Assembly: GCA_013416435.1 (NCBI GenBank)
Contig: JACCEN010000006.1
Span: 62,001 to 126,000 of the forward strand
Source of the DNA: Alcaligenaceae bacterium
GTDB taxonomy: Bacteria > Pseudomonadota > Gammaproteobacteria > Burkholderiales > Burkholderiaceae_B
Direction: 5' to 3'
Length of the DNA: 64,000 bases
Part shown: piece after piece, positions 53,210 through 63,638 of the stretch
How the letters are laid out: each line of letters opens with the position of its first letter
Numbering within the stretch: the first letter of the stretch is position 1
The notes under the pieces: generated by a model
The model's input: the letters and a program-made list of their open reading frames with translations, nothing else
Database searches by the model: none
What the model was told of the DNA's origin: nothing
Translations under genes and position numbers: made by a program

Positions 53210-53490
53210 ATGACAGCGCGCCAGCAGGCGATCTTCACACTCGACGAGTTGGCTACTACTTAAAGGTCGGCAAGCGAACGCTCTACCGGCTCGCCGCGCA
53301 CCGGGAGATTCCGGCCTTCAAGGTCGGCGGGACGTGGCGGTTTCGTCAAAGTGAAATCGATCAATGGATCAATGATCAGATCCAAGCAAGCAGAAAGAAG
53401 GAGGTGATACGCACAGATGAGCAGCCAAAGTCAGCGGAACACTCCGTGTCGTCTGGGCGCGCTGTCCGTCGCCGCAGGCAAACGGAGTGA
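53210..53490 (+). pseudogene. Excisionase-family HTH DNA-binding gene of tLST, frameshifted
   Basis: The expected start is ATG 53210 (behind GGGGGTGGT) and gives MTARQQAIFTLDELA, then stops at TAA 53261. The rest, YLKVGKRTLYRLAAHREIPA followed by FKVGGTWRFR, is in another frame from 53257 to 53490. One base is missing at about 53255-53256, where relatives have one more residue in ELA-x-YLKV. The MerR/excisionase-like helix-turn-helix itself is intact. Unless this is a sequencing error, the first tLST gene is broken. A GTG/ATG start at 53197 in the second frame would give a different N-terminus. Confidence 0.75.
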
Positions 53491-53525
53491 GCGAGAGTCT
53501 TCAATTTTTCTTCTGGAGGTGTGAC

Positions 53526-54095
53526 ATGGACATTGATTTCAAGAAGTTGGCTCCCTGGAACTGGTTCAAAAAGGAGCAGGAAGAACAACAGAGCACTGCC
53601 TCGCTGCCGGTGCAGCGCAATGACCTGCCGGTGGCGGGTGGGCCCGTCAGTCCCATCCTGCAATTGCATCGCGAGATCGATCGCCTGTTCGACGACGCGT
53701 TTCGAGGCTTCGGTTTCCCGACGCTGGCCATGCCACGCTGGCCGTCGGAGTGGCCGGGCCTGCTGAAACCGGCGCTGGACATCCAGGAGACCGACAAGCA
53801 GTACAAGATCGCCCTGGAAGTGCCCGGCGTCGAGGAAAAAAACATCCAGATCACGCTCGACAACGACGTGCTGCTGGTGCGCGGTGAAAAGCGTCAGGAG
53901 CAGGAAACGAAAGAAGGCGGTTTCCACCGGGTGGAGCGCTCCTACGGCAGCTTTCAGCGCGCTCTGAACCTGCCGGCCGATGCCAACCAGGACACGATCA
54001 AGGCCGCTTTCAAGAACGGCGTGCTCACGATCACGATGGAAAAGCGCGAGGCCAGTACGCCCAAGCAGGGGCGCTCGATCCCGATCAACGGCTGA
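53526..54095 (+). CDS. hsp20: Small heat shock protein of tLST (sHsp20)
   Basis: 189 aa. N-terminal arm (about 1-75), alpha-crystallin domain (about 80-165, from LDIQETDKQYKIALEVPGVE to LPADANQDTIKAAFKNGVLT), and a C-terminal I-P-I motif (RSIPING) for oligomer contacts. Holds unfolding proteins for later refolding by the disaggregase encoded next. Start 53526 is preceded by GGAGGT; an earlier frame start overlaps the HTH gene. Confidence 0.93.
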   Translation: MDIDFKKLAPWNWFKKEQEEQQSTASLPVQRNDLPVAGGPVSPILQLHREIDRLFDDAFRGFGFPTLAMPRWPSEWPGLLKPALDIQETDKQYKIALEVPGVEEKNIQITLDNDVLLVRGEKRQEQETKEGGFHRVERSYGSFQRALNLPADANQDTIKAAFKNGVLTITMEKREASTPKQGRSIPING

Positions 54096-54188
54096 CGCGG
54101 GGCAGCGCGTTTTTCTCAAAAACCACAAAGAGATGAGGCACCGTGATCGGCGGTGCCTCGTCAGATCAATCTTTACAGGAGCATCAGC

Positions 54189-57038
54189 ATGGCCAGAAAA
54201 CAATGCCAAGTCTGCGGCCAGCCCGCCACGGTGCGGGTGGAAGCCAATCTCAATGGTCGCCACAGCACCATGCTGTTGTGTGACGATCACTATCGCCAAC
54301 TGGTGCGCCAGCAAAAGCGCACCGTCTCACCGCTGGAAGCCTTGTTCGGCTCGCGCAGCGGGCTGTTCGAAGACTTCCTTGGCAGCGACTTCTTCCGCAT
54401 CGGTGACGACGCACCGTCCATGGCGGCCGATACCGACGAGGTCGTCGATGCCTCGTTCGGCGAACCCGCCCCGGCCGGTACGGGCACCGCGCGCCGTCGC
54501 GGCAGTGGGCTCGCCAGCCGTATCAGCGAACAGTCCGAGGCCCTATTGCAGGAGGCCGCCCGACACGCTGCAGAGTTCGGGCGCGCCGAAGTCGATACCG
54601 AACACCTGCTGCTGGCGCTATCCGACAGCGACGTGGTCAAGACCATCCTGGGGCAGTTCAAGATCAAGGTCGATGACCTCAAGCGACAGATCGAATCCGA
54701 AGCCAAGCGCGGCGACAAGCCGTTCGAGGGCGAGATCGGCGTGTCGCCCCGGGTCAAGGACGCGCTCAGCCGTGCTTTCATGGCCTCCAACGAACTCGGC
54801 CACTCTTATGTCGGGCCGGAGCATTTCCTGATCGGGCTCGCCGAGGAAGGCGAAGGTTTGGCGGCCAACCTGCTGCGCCGTTACGGCCTCACGCCGCAAG
54901 CGCTGCGCCAGCAGGTAAGCAAGGTGGTCGGCAAAGGGGCCGAGGACGGCCGTGCCGAGACGCCGACCAATACGCCGGAACTCGACAAGTATTCGCGCGA
55001 CCTCACCAAGATGGCGCGCGAGGGCAAGCTCGATCCGGTCATCGGCCGCGCGCAGGAGATCGAGACGACCATCGAAGTGCTGGCCCGGCGCAAGAAGAAC
55101 AACCCGGTGCTGATCGGCGAACCCGGCGTCGGCAAGACCGCCATCGTCGAAGGGCTGGCGCAGCGCATGGTCGCAGGCGAAGTGCCCGAAACGCTGCGTG
55201 ACAAGCGCCTGGTCGAACTCAACATCAATGCCATGGTGGCCGGCGCCAAGTACCGCGGCGAGTTCGAGGAGCGCGTGCTGAAGGTGCTCAAGGAAGTGAC
55301 CGAGCACCAGGGGGAGCTGATTCTCTTCATCGACGAGGTGCACACCATCGTCGGTGCCGGCCAAGGTGGCGGCGAAGGCGGGCTGGACGTGGCCAACGTC
55401 TTCAAGCCGATGATGGCGCGCGGCGAGCTGAACCTGATCGGCGCCACCACGCTCAACGAGTATCAGAAGTACATCGAAAAGGATGCCGCGCTGGAGCGTC
55501 GCTTCCAGCCGGTGATGGTGCCCGAGCCGACGGTAGCGCAGACCATGATGATCCTGCGCGGCCTGCGCGACACCTTCGAGGCGCACCACAAGGTCAGCAT
55601 CACCGAGGATGCGATCATCGCCGCCGCCGAGTTGTCGGACCGCTACGTCACCGCGCGCTTTTTGCCTGACAAGGCCATCGACCTGCTCGACCAGGCGGCC
55701 GCACGCGTGAAGCTGTCGGCCACGGCCCGCCCGGTGGCGGTGCAAGAGCTGGAGTCCGAACTGCACCAGCTGCGGCGTGAGCAGGACTATGTGGCCTCGC
55801 GCAAGCAGTACGACAAGGCCGCCGAGCTGGGCAAGCGCATCGAGGCCAAGGAGACTGAACTCAAGAAGCTCGTCGAGGAATGGGAACGCGAGCGCGCCTC
55901 GGGCAGCGCCGAGGTCAAGGCCGAGCATGTCGCGCAGATCGTCTCGCGCCTTACCGGCATTCCGGTCAACGAGCTGACGGTGGAAGAACGCGAGAAGCTG
56001 CTGCATCTGGAGCAGCGGCTGCACGAGCGCCTGGTGGGCCAGGACGAAGCGGTGCGCGCGGTGGCCGATGCCGTGCGGTTGTCGCGCGCGGGCCTGCGCG
56101 AAGGCAGCAAGCCGGTGGCCACCTTCCTGTTCCTCGGGCCGACCGGCGTGGGCAAGACCGAGCTCGCCAAGGCGCTGGCCGAGTCCATCTATGGCGATGA
56201 AGGTGCGCTGCTGCGCATCGACATGTCCGAGTACGGGGAACGCCATACCGTGGCACGCCTGGTGGGCGCGCCTCCGGGTTATGTGGGCTATGACGAGGGC
56301 GGCCAGCTCACCGAGAAGGTGCGTCGCAAGCCCTACAGCGTGTTGCTGCTGGACGAGATCGAGAAGGCTCACCCCGACGTCTACAACATCCTGCTGCAGG
56401 TGTTCGACGACGGGCGGCTCACCGACGGCAAGGGCCGGGTGGTGGATTTCACCAATACCATCATCATCGCCACCTCGAACTTGGGCTCGGACATCATCCA
56501 GCGTCGGCTGAAGGCCCGTGGCGCCGCCGGCGAGGAATACGAGAAGACCAAGTCCGAGGTGATGGACGTGCTGCGCGGGCATTTCCGCCCCGAGTTCCTC
56601 AACCGCATCGATGAAATCATCGTCTTCCATGCGCTGGGCAAGGAGGAGATCCGCCATATCGTCGGCCTGCAGCTCGATCGCGTGGCGCGCAACGCCGCCA
56701 GCCAGGGCGTGACGCTGACCTTCGATCAGACCTTGATCGATCACTTCGCGGAGGAAGGCTACAAGCCCGAGTTCGGCGCGCGTGAGCTCAAGCGGCTGAT
56801 CCGCAGCGAGCTGGAGACGGCACTGGCGCGCGAGATGCTGGGTGGCGGTATCGGCAAGGCCGATCACGCCAGCGCCCGCTGGGACGACAAGGCCGAACGC
56901 GTCGTCTTCGAGCGCAAGGAGCCTCCCGCGCAGCCGGCCGAGCCTGAAAAGCCCGATGCCGCGAACGTGGCCGAGGCACCGCCGAACGGCGAGAGCAAGG
57001 CTACGCGCAAGAAGAAGTCAGCGGGCGGCGAATCTTGA
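54189..57038 (+). CDS. clpK: Stand-alone disaggregase ClpG/ClpK (Hsp100)
   Basis: 949 aa, the family length. Zinc-finger-like N-terminus with Cys6, Cys9, Cys31 and His34, then a Clp N-domain (about 110-245), AAA1 with GEPGVGKT (Walker A) and [10 protein letters not shown] (Walker B), a short coiled-coil middle domain (about 515-570), AAA2 with GPTGVGKTE and [12 protein letters not shown], and a charged C-terminal tail (ending [13 protein letters not shown]). ClpG-type proteins dissolve aggregates without DnaK and confer heat resistance. AGGAG precedes ATG 54189. The longer frame from 54153 is not supported. Intact. Confidence 0.95.
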   Translation: MARKQCQVCGQPATVRVEANLNGRHSTMLLCDDHYRQLVRQQKRTVSPLEALFGSRSGLFEDFLGSDFFRIGDDAPSMAADTDEVVDASFGEPAPAGTGTARRRGSGLASRISEQSEALLQEAARHAAEFGRAEVDTEHLLLALSDSDVVKTILGQFKIKVDDLKRQIESEAKRGDKPFEGEIGVSPRVKDALSRAFMASNELGHSYVGPEHFLIGLAEEGEGLAANLLRRYGLTPQALRQQVSKVVGKGAEDGRAETPTNTPELDKYSRDLTKMAREGKLDPVIGRAQEIETTIEVLARRKKNNPVLIGEPGVGKTAIVEGLAQRMVAGEVPETLRDKRLVELNINAMVAGAKYRGEFEERVLKVLKEVTEHQGELILFIDEVHTIVGAGQGGGEGGLDVANVFKPMMARGELNLIGATTLNEYQKYIEKDAALERRFQPVMVPEPTVAQTMMILRGLRDTFEAHHKVSITEDAIIAAAELSDRYVTARFLPDKAIDLLDQAAARVKLSATARPVAVQELESELHQLRREQDYVASRKQYDKAAELGKRIEAKETELKKLVEEWERERASGSAEVKAEHVAQIVSRLTGIPVNELTVEEREKLLHLEQRLHERLVGQDEAVRAVADAVRLSRAGLREGSKPVATFLFLGPTGVGKTELAKALAESIYGDEGALLRIDMSEYGERHTVARLVGAPPGYVGYDEGGQLTEKVRRKPYSVLLLDEIEKAHPDVYNILLQVFDDGRLTDGKGRVVDFTNTIIIATSNLGSDIIQRRLKARGAAGEEYEKTKSEVMDVLRGHFRPEFLNRIDEIIVFHALGKEEIRHIVGLQLDRVARNAASQGVTLTFDQTLIDHFAEEGYKPEFGARELKRLIRSELETALAREMLGGGIGKADHASARWDDKAERVVFERKEPPAQPAEPEKPDAANVAEAPPNGESKATRKKKSAGGES

Positions 57039-57054
57039 GCGATGGGAGGCTGTC

Positions 57055-58338
57055 GTGTCCGACCCCAACGGGCTGACATGGGCAGCCACCCTCGTGTCGC
57101 TGGCGGTCGCTATCCCCACAGCGGGGCACGCGGTCATCTACAAGCGTGACCCTCGATCGGCCACGCTGTGGGTTCTGCTGATCACCTTGTTGCCGCTGGG
57201 CGGTTCGCTGCTGTATGGGCTGTTCGGCATCAACCGTTACCAGCGGCGGGCGCGGCGGCGCTTCCCGGGGGCAGATCCTGCTGTTCGGCAGGACCTCTCG
57301 CCCACGATGCCCGAGGCTGTATCGCCGCCGCTTGCCGGTCTGGCCCACCTGGTGGGACGCGCCACCGGCCAGTCGCTGACCGGCGGCAACCGCATCGAGC
57401 CGCTTGTCGATGGCGAGCAGGCCTACCCGGCCATGCTCGCCGCCATCGAATCGGCGCGGTACAGCGTCGCCTTGGCCTCGTACATCTTCGACAGCCAAGG
57501 CATCGGGGCGCAGTTCGTCGATGCGCTGCGCCGGGCTCATGAGCGCGGCGTGCAAGTGCGGGTGCTGATCGACGACGTGTATGCCCGCTGGACGCCCCGC
57601 AGCGCCTACCGCGCCTTGCAGCGCGCCGGCGTTCCGGCGGCGACGTTCAACCCGACGTTGATTCCCGCGCGCCTGCATGCCGCGCATCTGCGCAATCACC
57701 GCAAGCTGCTGGTGATCGATGGCGAGACGGGTTTCACCGGCGGCATGAACATCTCCGGTCCGTATTGGCGACCCGATGCGCCGGGCCAGGCCTGTCACGA
57801 TTTGCACTTTCGTCTGCGCGGGCCGGTGGTAGAGCATCTGATGCGGAGCTTCACCGATGATTGGTGCGATACCACGGGCGAGCGGCTCAGCAAGGGTTAC
57901 TGGGGCGAACCGCCCGTAACGGCTGATGAGCCGGGAACCAGTTGGGCGCGCGGCATCGAGGCCGGTCCCGATGAGGCTCTGGACCGGATGCGCTGGACCT
58001 TCATGGGCGCTTTGAGCGCCGCGAAGCATTCGGTGCGCATTTGGACACCTTACTTCGTCCCCGATCAGCCGATGATCGCGGCGCTGAGCACGGCTGCGTT
58101 GCGCGGCGTGCGTATCGACGTGCTGACGCCCGCAAACGGTGACCATCCCACGGTGCAATGGGCCGCGCGCCCCCACTACTGGCAGGTGCTGGAGCACGGT
58201 GTGCGCATCTTCGAACGGCCTGGCCCGTTCGACCACAGCAAGCTGATGCTGGTAGACGGCAAGTGGTGCTGCCTGGGTTCGGCCAATTGGGATGCACGCA
58301 GCCTGCGCCTGAACTTCGAGTTCAATGTGGAGGTGTAA
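57055..58338 (+). CDS. Cardiolipin synthase-like phospholipase D protein, C-terminally truncated by a stop
   Basis: 427 aa as read from GTG 57055 (GGGAGG before it). Two N-terminal membrane helices (about 8-25, 37-55), then two PLD domains with catalytic HxK motifs: NHRKLLVID (about 214) and DHSKLMLVD (about 394). Joins two phosphatidylglycerol molecules into cardiolipin, which may steady the membrane in heat. TAA at 58336 cuts the last ~48 residues, which continue in the same frame to TAG 58483. Both active sites are present, so partial activity is possible. Confidence 0.88.
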   Translation: MSDPNGLTWAATLVSLAVAIPTAGHAVIYKRDPRSATLWVLLITLLPLGGSLLYGLFGINRYQRRARRRFPGADPAVRQDLSPTMPEAVSPPLAGLAHLVGRATGQSLTGGNRIEPLVDGEQAYPAMLAAIESARYSVALASYIFDSQGIGAQFVDALRRAHERGVQVRVLIDDVYARWTPRSAYRALQRAGVPAATFNPTLIPARLHAAHLRNHRKLLVIDGETGFTGGMNISGPYWRPDAPGQACHDLHFRLRGPVVEHLMRSFTDDWCDTTGERLSKGYWGEPPVTADEPGTSWARGIEAGPDEALDRMRWTFMGALSAAKHSVRIWTPYFVPDQPMIAALSTAALRGVRIDVLTPANGDHPTVQWAARPHYWQVLEHGVRIFERPGPFDHSKLMLVDGKWCCLGSANWDARSLRLNFEFNVEV

Positions 58339-58485
58339 GACACCGCGTTGTCTACGCGGCTGTCATCCCTTTTTGATGCCGCCCGTGATGCGGCGGACGA
58401 GATATCGGCGATGGCGTTGCGCGCCCGCCCGCTGGCCATCCGCTTGCGCGACGGGGTGGCCCGTCTGTTCACCCCCATTCTCTAG
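58339..58485 (+). pseudogene. Detached C-terminal end of the PLD/cardiolipin synthase gene
   Basis: Same frame as the upstream gene after its TAA. It reads DTALSTRLSSLFDAARDAAD and continues to ARLFTPIL before TAG. This looks like the amphipathic C-terminal end of cardiolipin synthases. It lacks its own start codon and would be made only by readthrough. Confidence 0.6.
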
Positions 58486-58512
58486 CGACACGACTTGCGA
58501 GGAACATTGCCC

Positions 58513-59184
58513 ATGGAAAAGAAAGATCAATGGAACATTGGCTACTGGATCGTCGCCGGCCTGTTGCTGCTGACGCTGCAGAACTACTGGCAGGCGGCCA
58601 AGACGGTCGAGCCTGTACCCTACAGCGAATTCGAGAAAGCGCTGGCCGAGGGGCGCGTCGCCGAGGTGCTGGTGTCGGACCGCACGGTGACCGGGCGCCT
58701 GAAATCGCCGGACAGCCGGGGCAAGACCACCATCGTGGCCACCCGCGTCGAGCCCGATCTCGCCGAGCGGCTGTCGAAGTACGACGTGCCCTATGCGCGG
58801 GTGGTGGAAAGCACCTGGCTACGTGATGTGCTGTCCTGGATTCTGCCGGCGGTAGCCTTCTTTGGCGTCTGGTTCTTCCTGTTCCGCCGCGTCGCCGAGA
58901 AGCAGGGCATGGGCGGCTTCCTGAGCATCGGCAAGAGCCGCGCCAAGGTGTTCATGGAGAAGAACACCGGCGTCACCTTTGCCGATGTGGCGGGTGTGGA
59001 TGAAGCCAAGGCCGAGCTGGTCGAGATCGTCGATTTTCTGAAGAACCCGCAGGACTACGGTCGTCTCGGCGCGAGCATCCCGAAAGGTGTGTTGCTGGTG
59101 GACCGGCCCGGCACGGGCAAGACCCTGCTGGCCAAGGCCGTGGCGGGCGAGGCCGGGGTCACCCATAAGGAGCGTCACCTTTGA
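58513..59184 (+). pseudogene. ftsH: Truncated FtsH AAA protease (N-terminal third only)
   Basis: 223 aa from ATG 58513, where full FtsH is about 600-650. Present: first membrane helix (about 8-26), periplasmic FtsH domain, second helix (about 104-125), [16 protein letters not shown] and a Walker A with a changed residue ([10 protein letters not shown] instead of LVGPPGTGKT). The frame then leaves the family after AVAGEAGV and ends in THKERHL. Walker B, SRH and the HEXXH zinc site are absent, so there is no protease or ATPase activity. It could at most act as a membrane partner of the chromosomal FtsH. Stop overlaps the next start as TTGA. Confidence 0.88.
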
Positions 59185-61988
59185 ACGAGACTCCTCAAAT
59201 CTCAGCCCGACACTGTGGCCAGATTAACCAGAATGCCCATTTTGGCAGTTGGCATCTCGATCTTGGCTCGCAACTCCTCACTTGCTCCGATGAAGCCTGC
59301 CGCGTGCTCGGCCTGGATGTTGGTGCGCCAATAGCCTTCGAGCGATTCCTGCAGTGCATTCACCCTGAAGACCGCCCCCTCTTCGATAGGGCATGGGATG
59401 CTGCCATGTGCGGAAAGTCCCTTGATCTGCGGTATCGCATCGTCAGCGGAGGGCAGGTTCGCTGGATACACCTGCGGACAACATTCAAGGGCGACGCCTC
59501 TGGTCGGCCCATAGCGGCAGACGGGACGGTAGAGGACATCACCGATCTCAAGAGGGTCGAGCAGGCGCTGTACTCTATGCGCCTACAGCGAGAAGAGTTG
59601 GCCAGCCACGTTCCCGGTATGCTTTACCAATACCGTCTTCGTCCGGACGGCAGCTCGCACTTCCCTTATGCCAGCGCGAAGATACGGGAAATATACGGGG
59701 TTGCACCGGAGGATGTTGTCGAAGATGCCACTCCTGTGTTCGCGGCGCTCCATCCTGAAGACCGCGACCGTGTGCATGAAACCATACAGACGTCGGGGCA
59801 GTCACTCGCGCTTTGGCATGACGAGTACCGGGTGCAGTTTCCAGACGGTCGGGTGATCTGGGTCGAAGGCGAGGCGTCGCCTGAAGCCATGCCTGATGGG
59901 AGCATCCTCTGGCACGGCTATATCCATGATGTCACCTCACGCAGAAGATCCGCGGAAGAGCTTCGCCTTGCGGCTAAAGTTTTTGAGCACGCAGGAGAGG
60001 GCATCCTCGTTACGGACGCTCAAGGCCACATTGTCAACGTCAATCGGGCGTTTTCCGTGATCACTGGTTATGCGCGGGAGGAAGTAATGGGTCAGACACC
60101 TCGTCTGCTCGAGTCCGATCGCTATGACGATGAGTTCTATCAGACCGTTTGGCAGGCTCTGCGTGAGCACGACTATTGGCACGGAGAGCTCTGGTGCCGA
60201 CGCAAGAACGGCAGTCAGTTTGCCGCGCTGCTGACGATCAGTGCAGTCCCGGATATGCGGGGCAATATCGAGCATTACGCAGCCATGTTTTCCGACATCA
60301 CAGCGCTGAAGGAGAACCAGCAACAGCTTGAACGCGTTGCTCATTACGACCTGCTCACCGGCTTGCCCAATCGACTATTGCTTGGAGACCGCCTTAAGCA
60401 GGCCATTCGTCAGACACGTCGGCGTGGCATGCACCTGGCGGTTGTCTTCATCGATCTGGATGGATTCAAGAAGGTCAACGACCAGCACGGCCACGGAGTC
60501 GGCGACAAATTGCTTTCCGTCCTGTCCAGGCGTATGACGCAGGTGTTGCGCGAAGACGATACCTTGGCCCGTCTTGGTGGTGATGAATTTGTCGCTGTTC
60601 TGGTCGACCTGCCGGATATTTCCATCAGCGTACCGATTCTCGATCGCTTGATCGAGGTGGCTGCACAGCCCGTACCGATTGGTGACGCACTGTGCGAGGT
60701 GAGCGCGAGTATCGGTGTGAGCTACTACCCGCAAGGCGAAGATATCGACGCCGACCAACTGCTGCGGCAGGCAGATCAGGCTATGTATCGTGCCAAGCAA
60801 GCCGGCAAGAATCGATATCACGTTTTCGATACGGAGAAGGATCGTACGCTGCGCACCCGTCACGAAGGATTTGACAGCATAGAGAATGCACTTGCCAATG
60901 GGCAGTTTCTGCTTTATTTCCAACCTAAGGTCAACATGCGCACCGGTGAGGTGCTGGGCGCCGAAGCCTTGATCCGCTGGCAACATCCGACGCGTGGCTT
61001 GTTATCTCCTGCCTCCTTCATACCCATCATTGAGAACCATCCGCTCGGGATTGCCGTGGGGAAATGGACCATCGAGGCTGCGCTGACCCAGATCGAAGTT
61101 TGGCGCAAGGCCGGCCTTCATGTCCCGATCAGCGTGAATATCGGTGCGCGGCACTTGCTGCAACCGGACTTCATCATGCATCTACGGGGTATGTTGTCAC
61201 GACATCCCGGCGCCCAGCCGCAAGACCTTGAACTGGAAATCCTCGAAACCAGCGCCGTGGAGGACTTCGTTCAAGTGTCTCAGTTGATGGCGCTGTGCGA
61301 GAGGATGGGATTGCGTTTTGCCCTCGACGATTTCGGCAGCGGCTATTCATCGCTGACCTATCTGAAGCGCCTGCCCGCGCATCTGCTCAAGATCGACCAA
61401 GGTTTTATACGCGACATGCTCGAGGATCCGGACGATATCGCCATCCTGGATGCGCTACTGGCACTGGCAAGGTCGTTTGGCAGGAACTGCATCGCGGAGG
61501 GAGTCGAATCCATTCAGCATGGTGAAATGCTGCTGCGTATGGGATGCGAGTGGGGCCAGGGTTATGCCATCGGGCATCCGATGCCGGCGCATGAATTCGA
61601 GCAATGGCTACACACCTGGCAGGTACCCTTATCCTGGAAGGGATTCAAACCTGACAGTCGCTCCGCGCTGCCCGTGCCGTTCACATACGCCGACCACCGG
61701 GTCTGGATTTCCCAGATGATCGACTATCTGTCAGGTAAGACCCAAGTGCCGCCTCAACCCGAAGCACTCCAATACTGGCGGGATCAAAGTGGCCGCCCTA
61801 CGTTCTTCGGCAAGGATCCTGATGATCAGGTCGATGTCCTGCATCAGAGCATCCAGCAGTTAGCGCACACCCTGAGTGAAATGAAAAATGCCGGCCGTGT
61901 CGAGGCATTGAGGGCTGGCATCGACAAGTTGCAACATATGCAGGCGGATCTGCTGGGATTGCTGCCGCCAGACCAGAAGCCGGATTGA
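59181..61988 (+). CDS. PAS-PAS-PAS-GGDEF-EAL c-di-GMP protein within the stress island
   Basis: 935 aa, soluble, no membrane helix. Three PAS-type regions (about 10-120, 130-260, 265-385), GGDEF domain with intact GGDEF near 465, EAL domain with intact EAL near 593 plus [10 protein letters not shown] and KIDQGFI, and a C-terminal extra part (about 815-935) with HWRD-like QYWRDQSG. It starts with TTG 59181, overlapping the ftsH' stop, with AAGGAG 8 bases before, so it is translated by coupling. Not part of the standard tLST gene set that I know. Probably arrived with the event that cut ftsH. Confidence 0.92.
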   Translation: MNETPQISARHCGQINQNAHFGSWHLDLGSQLLTCSDEACRVLGLDVGAPIAFERFLQCIHPEDRPLFDRAWDAAMCGKSLDLRYRIVSGGQVRWIHLRTTFKGDASGRPIAADGTVEDITDLKRVEQALYSMRLQREELASHVPGMLYQYRLRPDGSSHFPYASAKIREIYGVAPEDVVEDATPVFAALHPEDRDRVHETIQTSGQSLALWHDEYRVQFPDGRVIWVEGEASPEAMPDGSILWHGYIHDVTSRRRSAEELRLAAKVFEHAGEGILVTDAQGHIVNVNRAFSVITGYAREEVMGQTPRLLESDRYDDEFYQTVWQALREHDYWHGELWCRRKNGSQFAALLTISAVPDMRGNIEHYAAMFSDITALKENQQQLERVAHYDLLTGLPNRLLLGDRLKQAIRQTRRRGMHLAVVFIDLDGFKKVNDQHGHGVGDKLLSVLSRRMTQVLREDDTLARLGGDEFVAVLVDLPDISISVPILDRLIEVAAQPVPIGDALCEVSASIGVSYYPQGEDIDADQLLRQADQAMYRAKQAGKNRYHVFDTEKDRTLRTRHEGFDSIENALANGQFLLYFQPKVNMRTGEVLGAEALIRWQHPTRGLLSPASFIPIIENHPLGIAVGKWTIEAALTQIEVWRKAGLHVPISVNIGARHLLQPDFIMHLRGMLSRHPGAQPQDLELEILETSAVEDFVQVSQLMALCERMGLRFALDDFGSGYSSLTYLKRLPAHLLKIDQGFIRDMLEDPDDIAILDALLALARSFGRNCIAEGVESIQHGEMLLRMGCEWGQGYAIGHPMPAHEFEQWLHTWQVPLSWKGFKPDSRSALPVPFTYADHRVWISQMIDYLSGKTQVPPQPEALQYWRDQSGRPTFFGKDPDDQVDVLHQSIQQLAHTLSEMKNAGRVEALRAGIDKLQHMQADLLGLLPPDQKPD

Positions 61989-62171
61989 TGCCATGCATGG
62001 GACAAAGGGTTGACGTGCAAGAGGCTGATCCACCCATCGGCGGCGCCACGGGCGCGCAGGACATTATGCGCTGGGTGGCTTCGCAATTGCCTCGGCAATC
62101 CAGGTGTAATCGAGTCGTCTTCTCGGACTCCCCGTTCCATTAACGTTTCATTGAAAGAGAGAGCAACGCTT
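61989..62171 (+). other. Gap between the c-di-GMP gene and psiE
   Basis: 183 bases. A 41-codon frame from GTG near 62014 (VQEADPPIGGATGAQDIMRW) looks protein-like but has no ribosome site and matches nothing I recognise. It may be a remnant of a tLST gene lost between ftsH and psiE. Confidence 0.35.
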
Positions 62172-62642
62172 ATGCATAAAGAATCTGGCCACACGGCCCT
62201 TGACGAGATGCGCTCCCAGTGGCGGTTGATGACGGTTTACGAGCGCTTCGAGCAGGTTGTTGCCATCACGCTGTCGGGCGTCATGTCGATGGTGATTGTG
62301 ATTTCGCTGATTCAGTTGATTCGGCTCGTCTTCACGCTGCTCGTCATGGATACACTGAATCCACTGGATCATAAGGTTTTTCAGCTGGTATTCGGTGCCA
62401 CCATGACGCTGCTGATCGCGATGGAATTCAAACATTCGATCGTCAAAGTGGCGCTGCGTAAGGAAAGCATCATCCAGGTCAAGACCGTCATTCTGATCGC
62501 GATCCTGGCACTGGCCCGCAAGTTCATCATCCTTGACCCCGACGTTGATCCTGCCAAAGTGGCCGCCCTGTCGGGGACGATACTGGCCTTGGGTCTGACC
62601 TATTGGCTCATGCGTGAACGCGACGACCGGAAGAGCGAGTGA
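62172..62642 (+). CDS. psiE: PsiE family membrane protein of tLST
   Basis: 156 aa with four hydrophobic segments (about 24-52, 66-88, 101-117, 131-147) and the family pattern FEQVVAITLSGVMSMVIVIS and MEFKHSIVKVALR. PsiE is phosphate-starvation inducible in E. coli; its biochemical role is unknown, and a copy is standard in tLST islands. Start 62172 is chosen because earlier starts add a non-family N-terminus. Next gene follows after 7 bases. Confidence 0.92.
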   Translation: MHKESGHTALDEMRSQWRLMTVYERFEQVVAITLSGVMSMVIVISLIQLIRLVFTLLVMDTLNPLDHKVFQLVFGATMTLLIAMEFKHSIVKVALRKESIIQVKTVILIAILALARKFIILDPDVDPAKVAALSGTILALGLTYWLMRERDDRKSE

Positions 62643-62649
62643 TTGGACC

Positions 62650-63615
62650 ATGGCTCTTTATAGTCTAGACGGTCGACACGATGCCAGGTCGAGGCACCGC
62701 TGGCTCAATCGCTTTCAAACCGTGCTGCTGGTTTTGACCCTGGTGGTAATCGCGGCTGCCGCTGGCAGTCTGCTGTTCGGCGAGAATGGCCTTTGGCTGG
62801 CACTGGCAACATGCGCATTGACCCTGCTGATCGAACCTGTCGCCGCCTCCGCGATGACCTTGCGCCTGTATGGCTCCCGTCCCTTGCGTCGTGATGAAAC
62901 CCCCGTAATCTGGTCGTTGCTGCGAGCGCTTACAGCGCGCGCCGGGTTGCCGAACACGCCGGTTCCGTACTATGTGCCCAGCGGCATCGTCAATGCCTTT
63001 GCCACCGGCTCCAGGCGCCTTGCCTCCATTGCCCTCACTGATGGCCTGCTCCGCAGCCTGAGTATCCGGGAACTGCAAGCCGTGCTGGCGCATGAAGTCG
63101 CGCACATCGCTCAAGAAGATCTTCGTGTCATGGGCTTGGCCGATTCGATCAGCCGGCTCACGAACCTGCTGGCGTTGTTGGGTCAGGTCGCGCTCCTGAT
63201 CAGCATGCCAGCCCTGCTGGTCGGTGAAGCAGAAATTAACTGGATTGGCTTACTGTTGTTGGCCGCTTCGCCGCAACTGGCACTGCTCGCACAGTTGGGT
63301 CTGTCACGCGTGCGAGAGTTCGATGCCGACCGGATGGCAGTAGAGCTGACGGGGGATCCGCACGGGCTCGCCTCGGCGCTGGCGAAGATCGAGCGGGTGA
63401 GCCGCTCGTGGCGCGCCTGGTTGTTGCCCGGCTGGGGGAATCCCGAACCGTCCTGGTTGCGCACGCATTCGGCGACAGAGGATCGTATCGCGCGCCTGAT
63501 GGCGTTGGCGCCTCAGCCATCGCAGACCCTGCCGTTCCAAACGGATTATCTCGTGCCAAGGTCGTTCGCCCCGATGCGCCCACCACGCCGGGGCCTGAGC
63601 GGCCTTTCGCGCTAA
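62650..63615 (+). CDS. M48 family metallopeptidase, HtpX-like
   Basis: 321 aa. Hydrophobic segments at about 20-60, then the zinc motif HEVAH (about 147-151) and third ligand Glu in REFDADRMAVELTG, followed by two more hydrophobic segments between them (about 180-215). HtpX-type proteases degrade misfolded membrane proteins at the inner membrane. In tLST it complements the disaggregase by clearing envelope damage. Start 62650 avoids overlap with psiE; an ATG at 62614 inside psiE is also possible. Confidence 0.9.
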   Translation: MALYSLDGRHDARSRHRWLNRFQTVLLVLTLVVIAAAAGSLLFGENGLWLALATCALTLLIEPVAASAMTLRLYGSRPLRRDETPVIWSLLRALTARAGLPNTPVPYYVPSGIVNAFATGSRRLASIALTDGLLRSLSIRELQAVLAHEVAHIAQEDLRVMGLADSISRLTNLLALLGQVALLISMPALLVGEAEINWIGLLLLAASPQLALLAQLGLSRVREFDADRMAVELTGDPHGLASALAKIERVSRSWRAWLLPGWGNPEPSWLRTHSATEDRIARLMALAPQPSQTLPFQTDYLVPRSFAPMRPPRRGLSGLSR

Positions 63616-63638
63616 ATCACTCGAAAGGAGCCTCCGTC

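Noticed and set aside
54618-56867. 749-codon minus-strand frame opposite clpK
   Set aside because: It is a shadow of the ClpG/ClpK gene, which is complete and has its own ribosome site. The antisense product has no recognisable domain.
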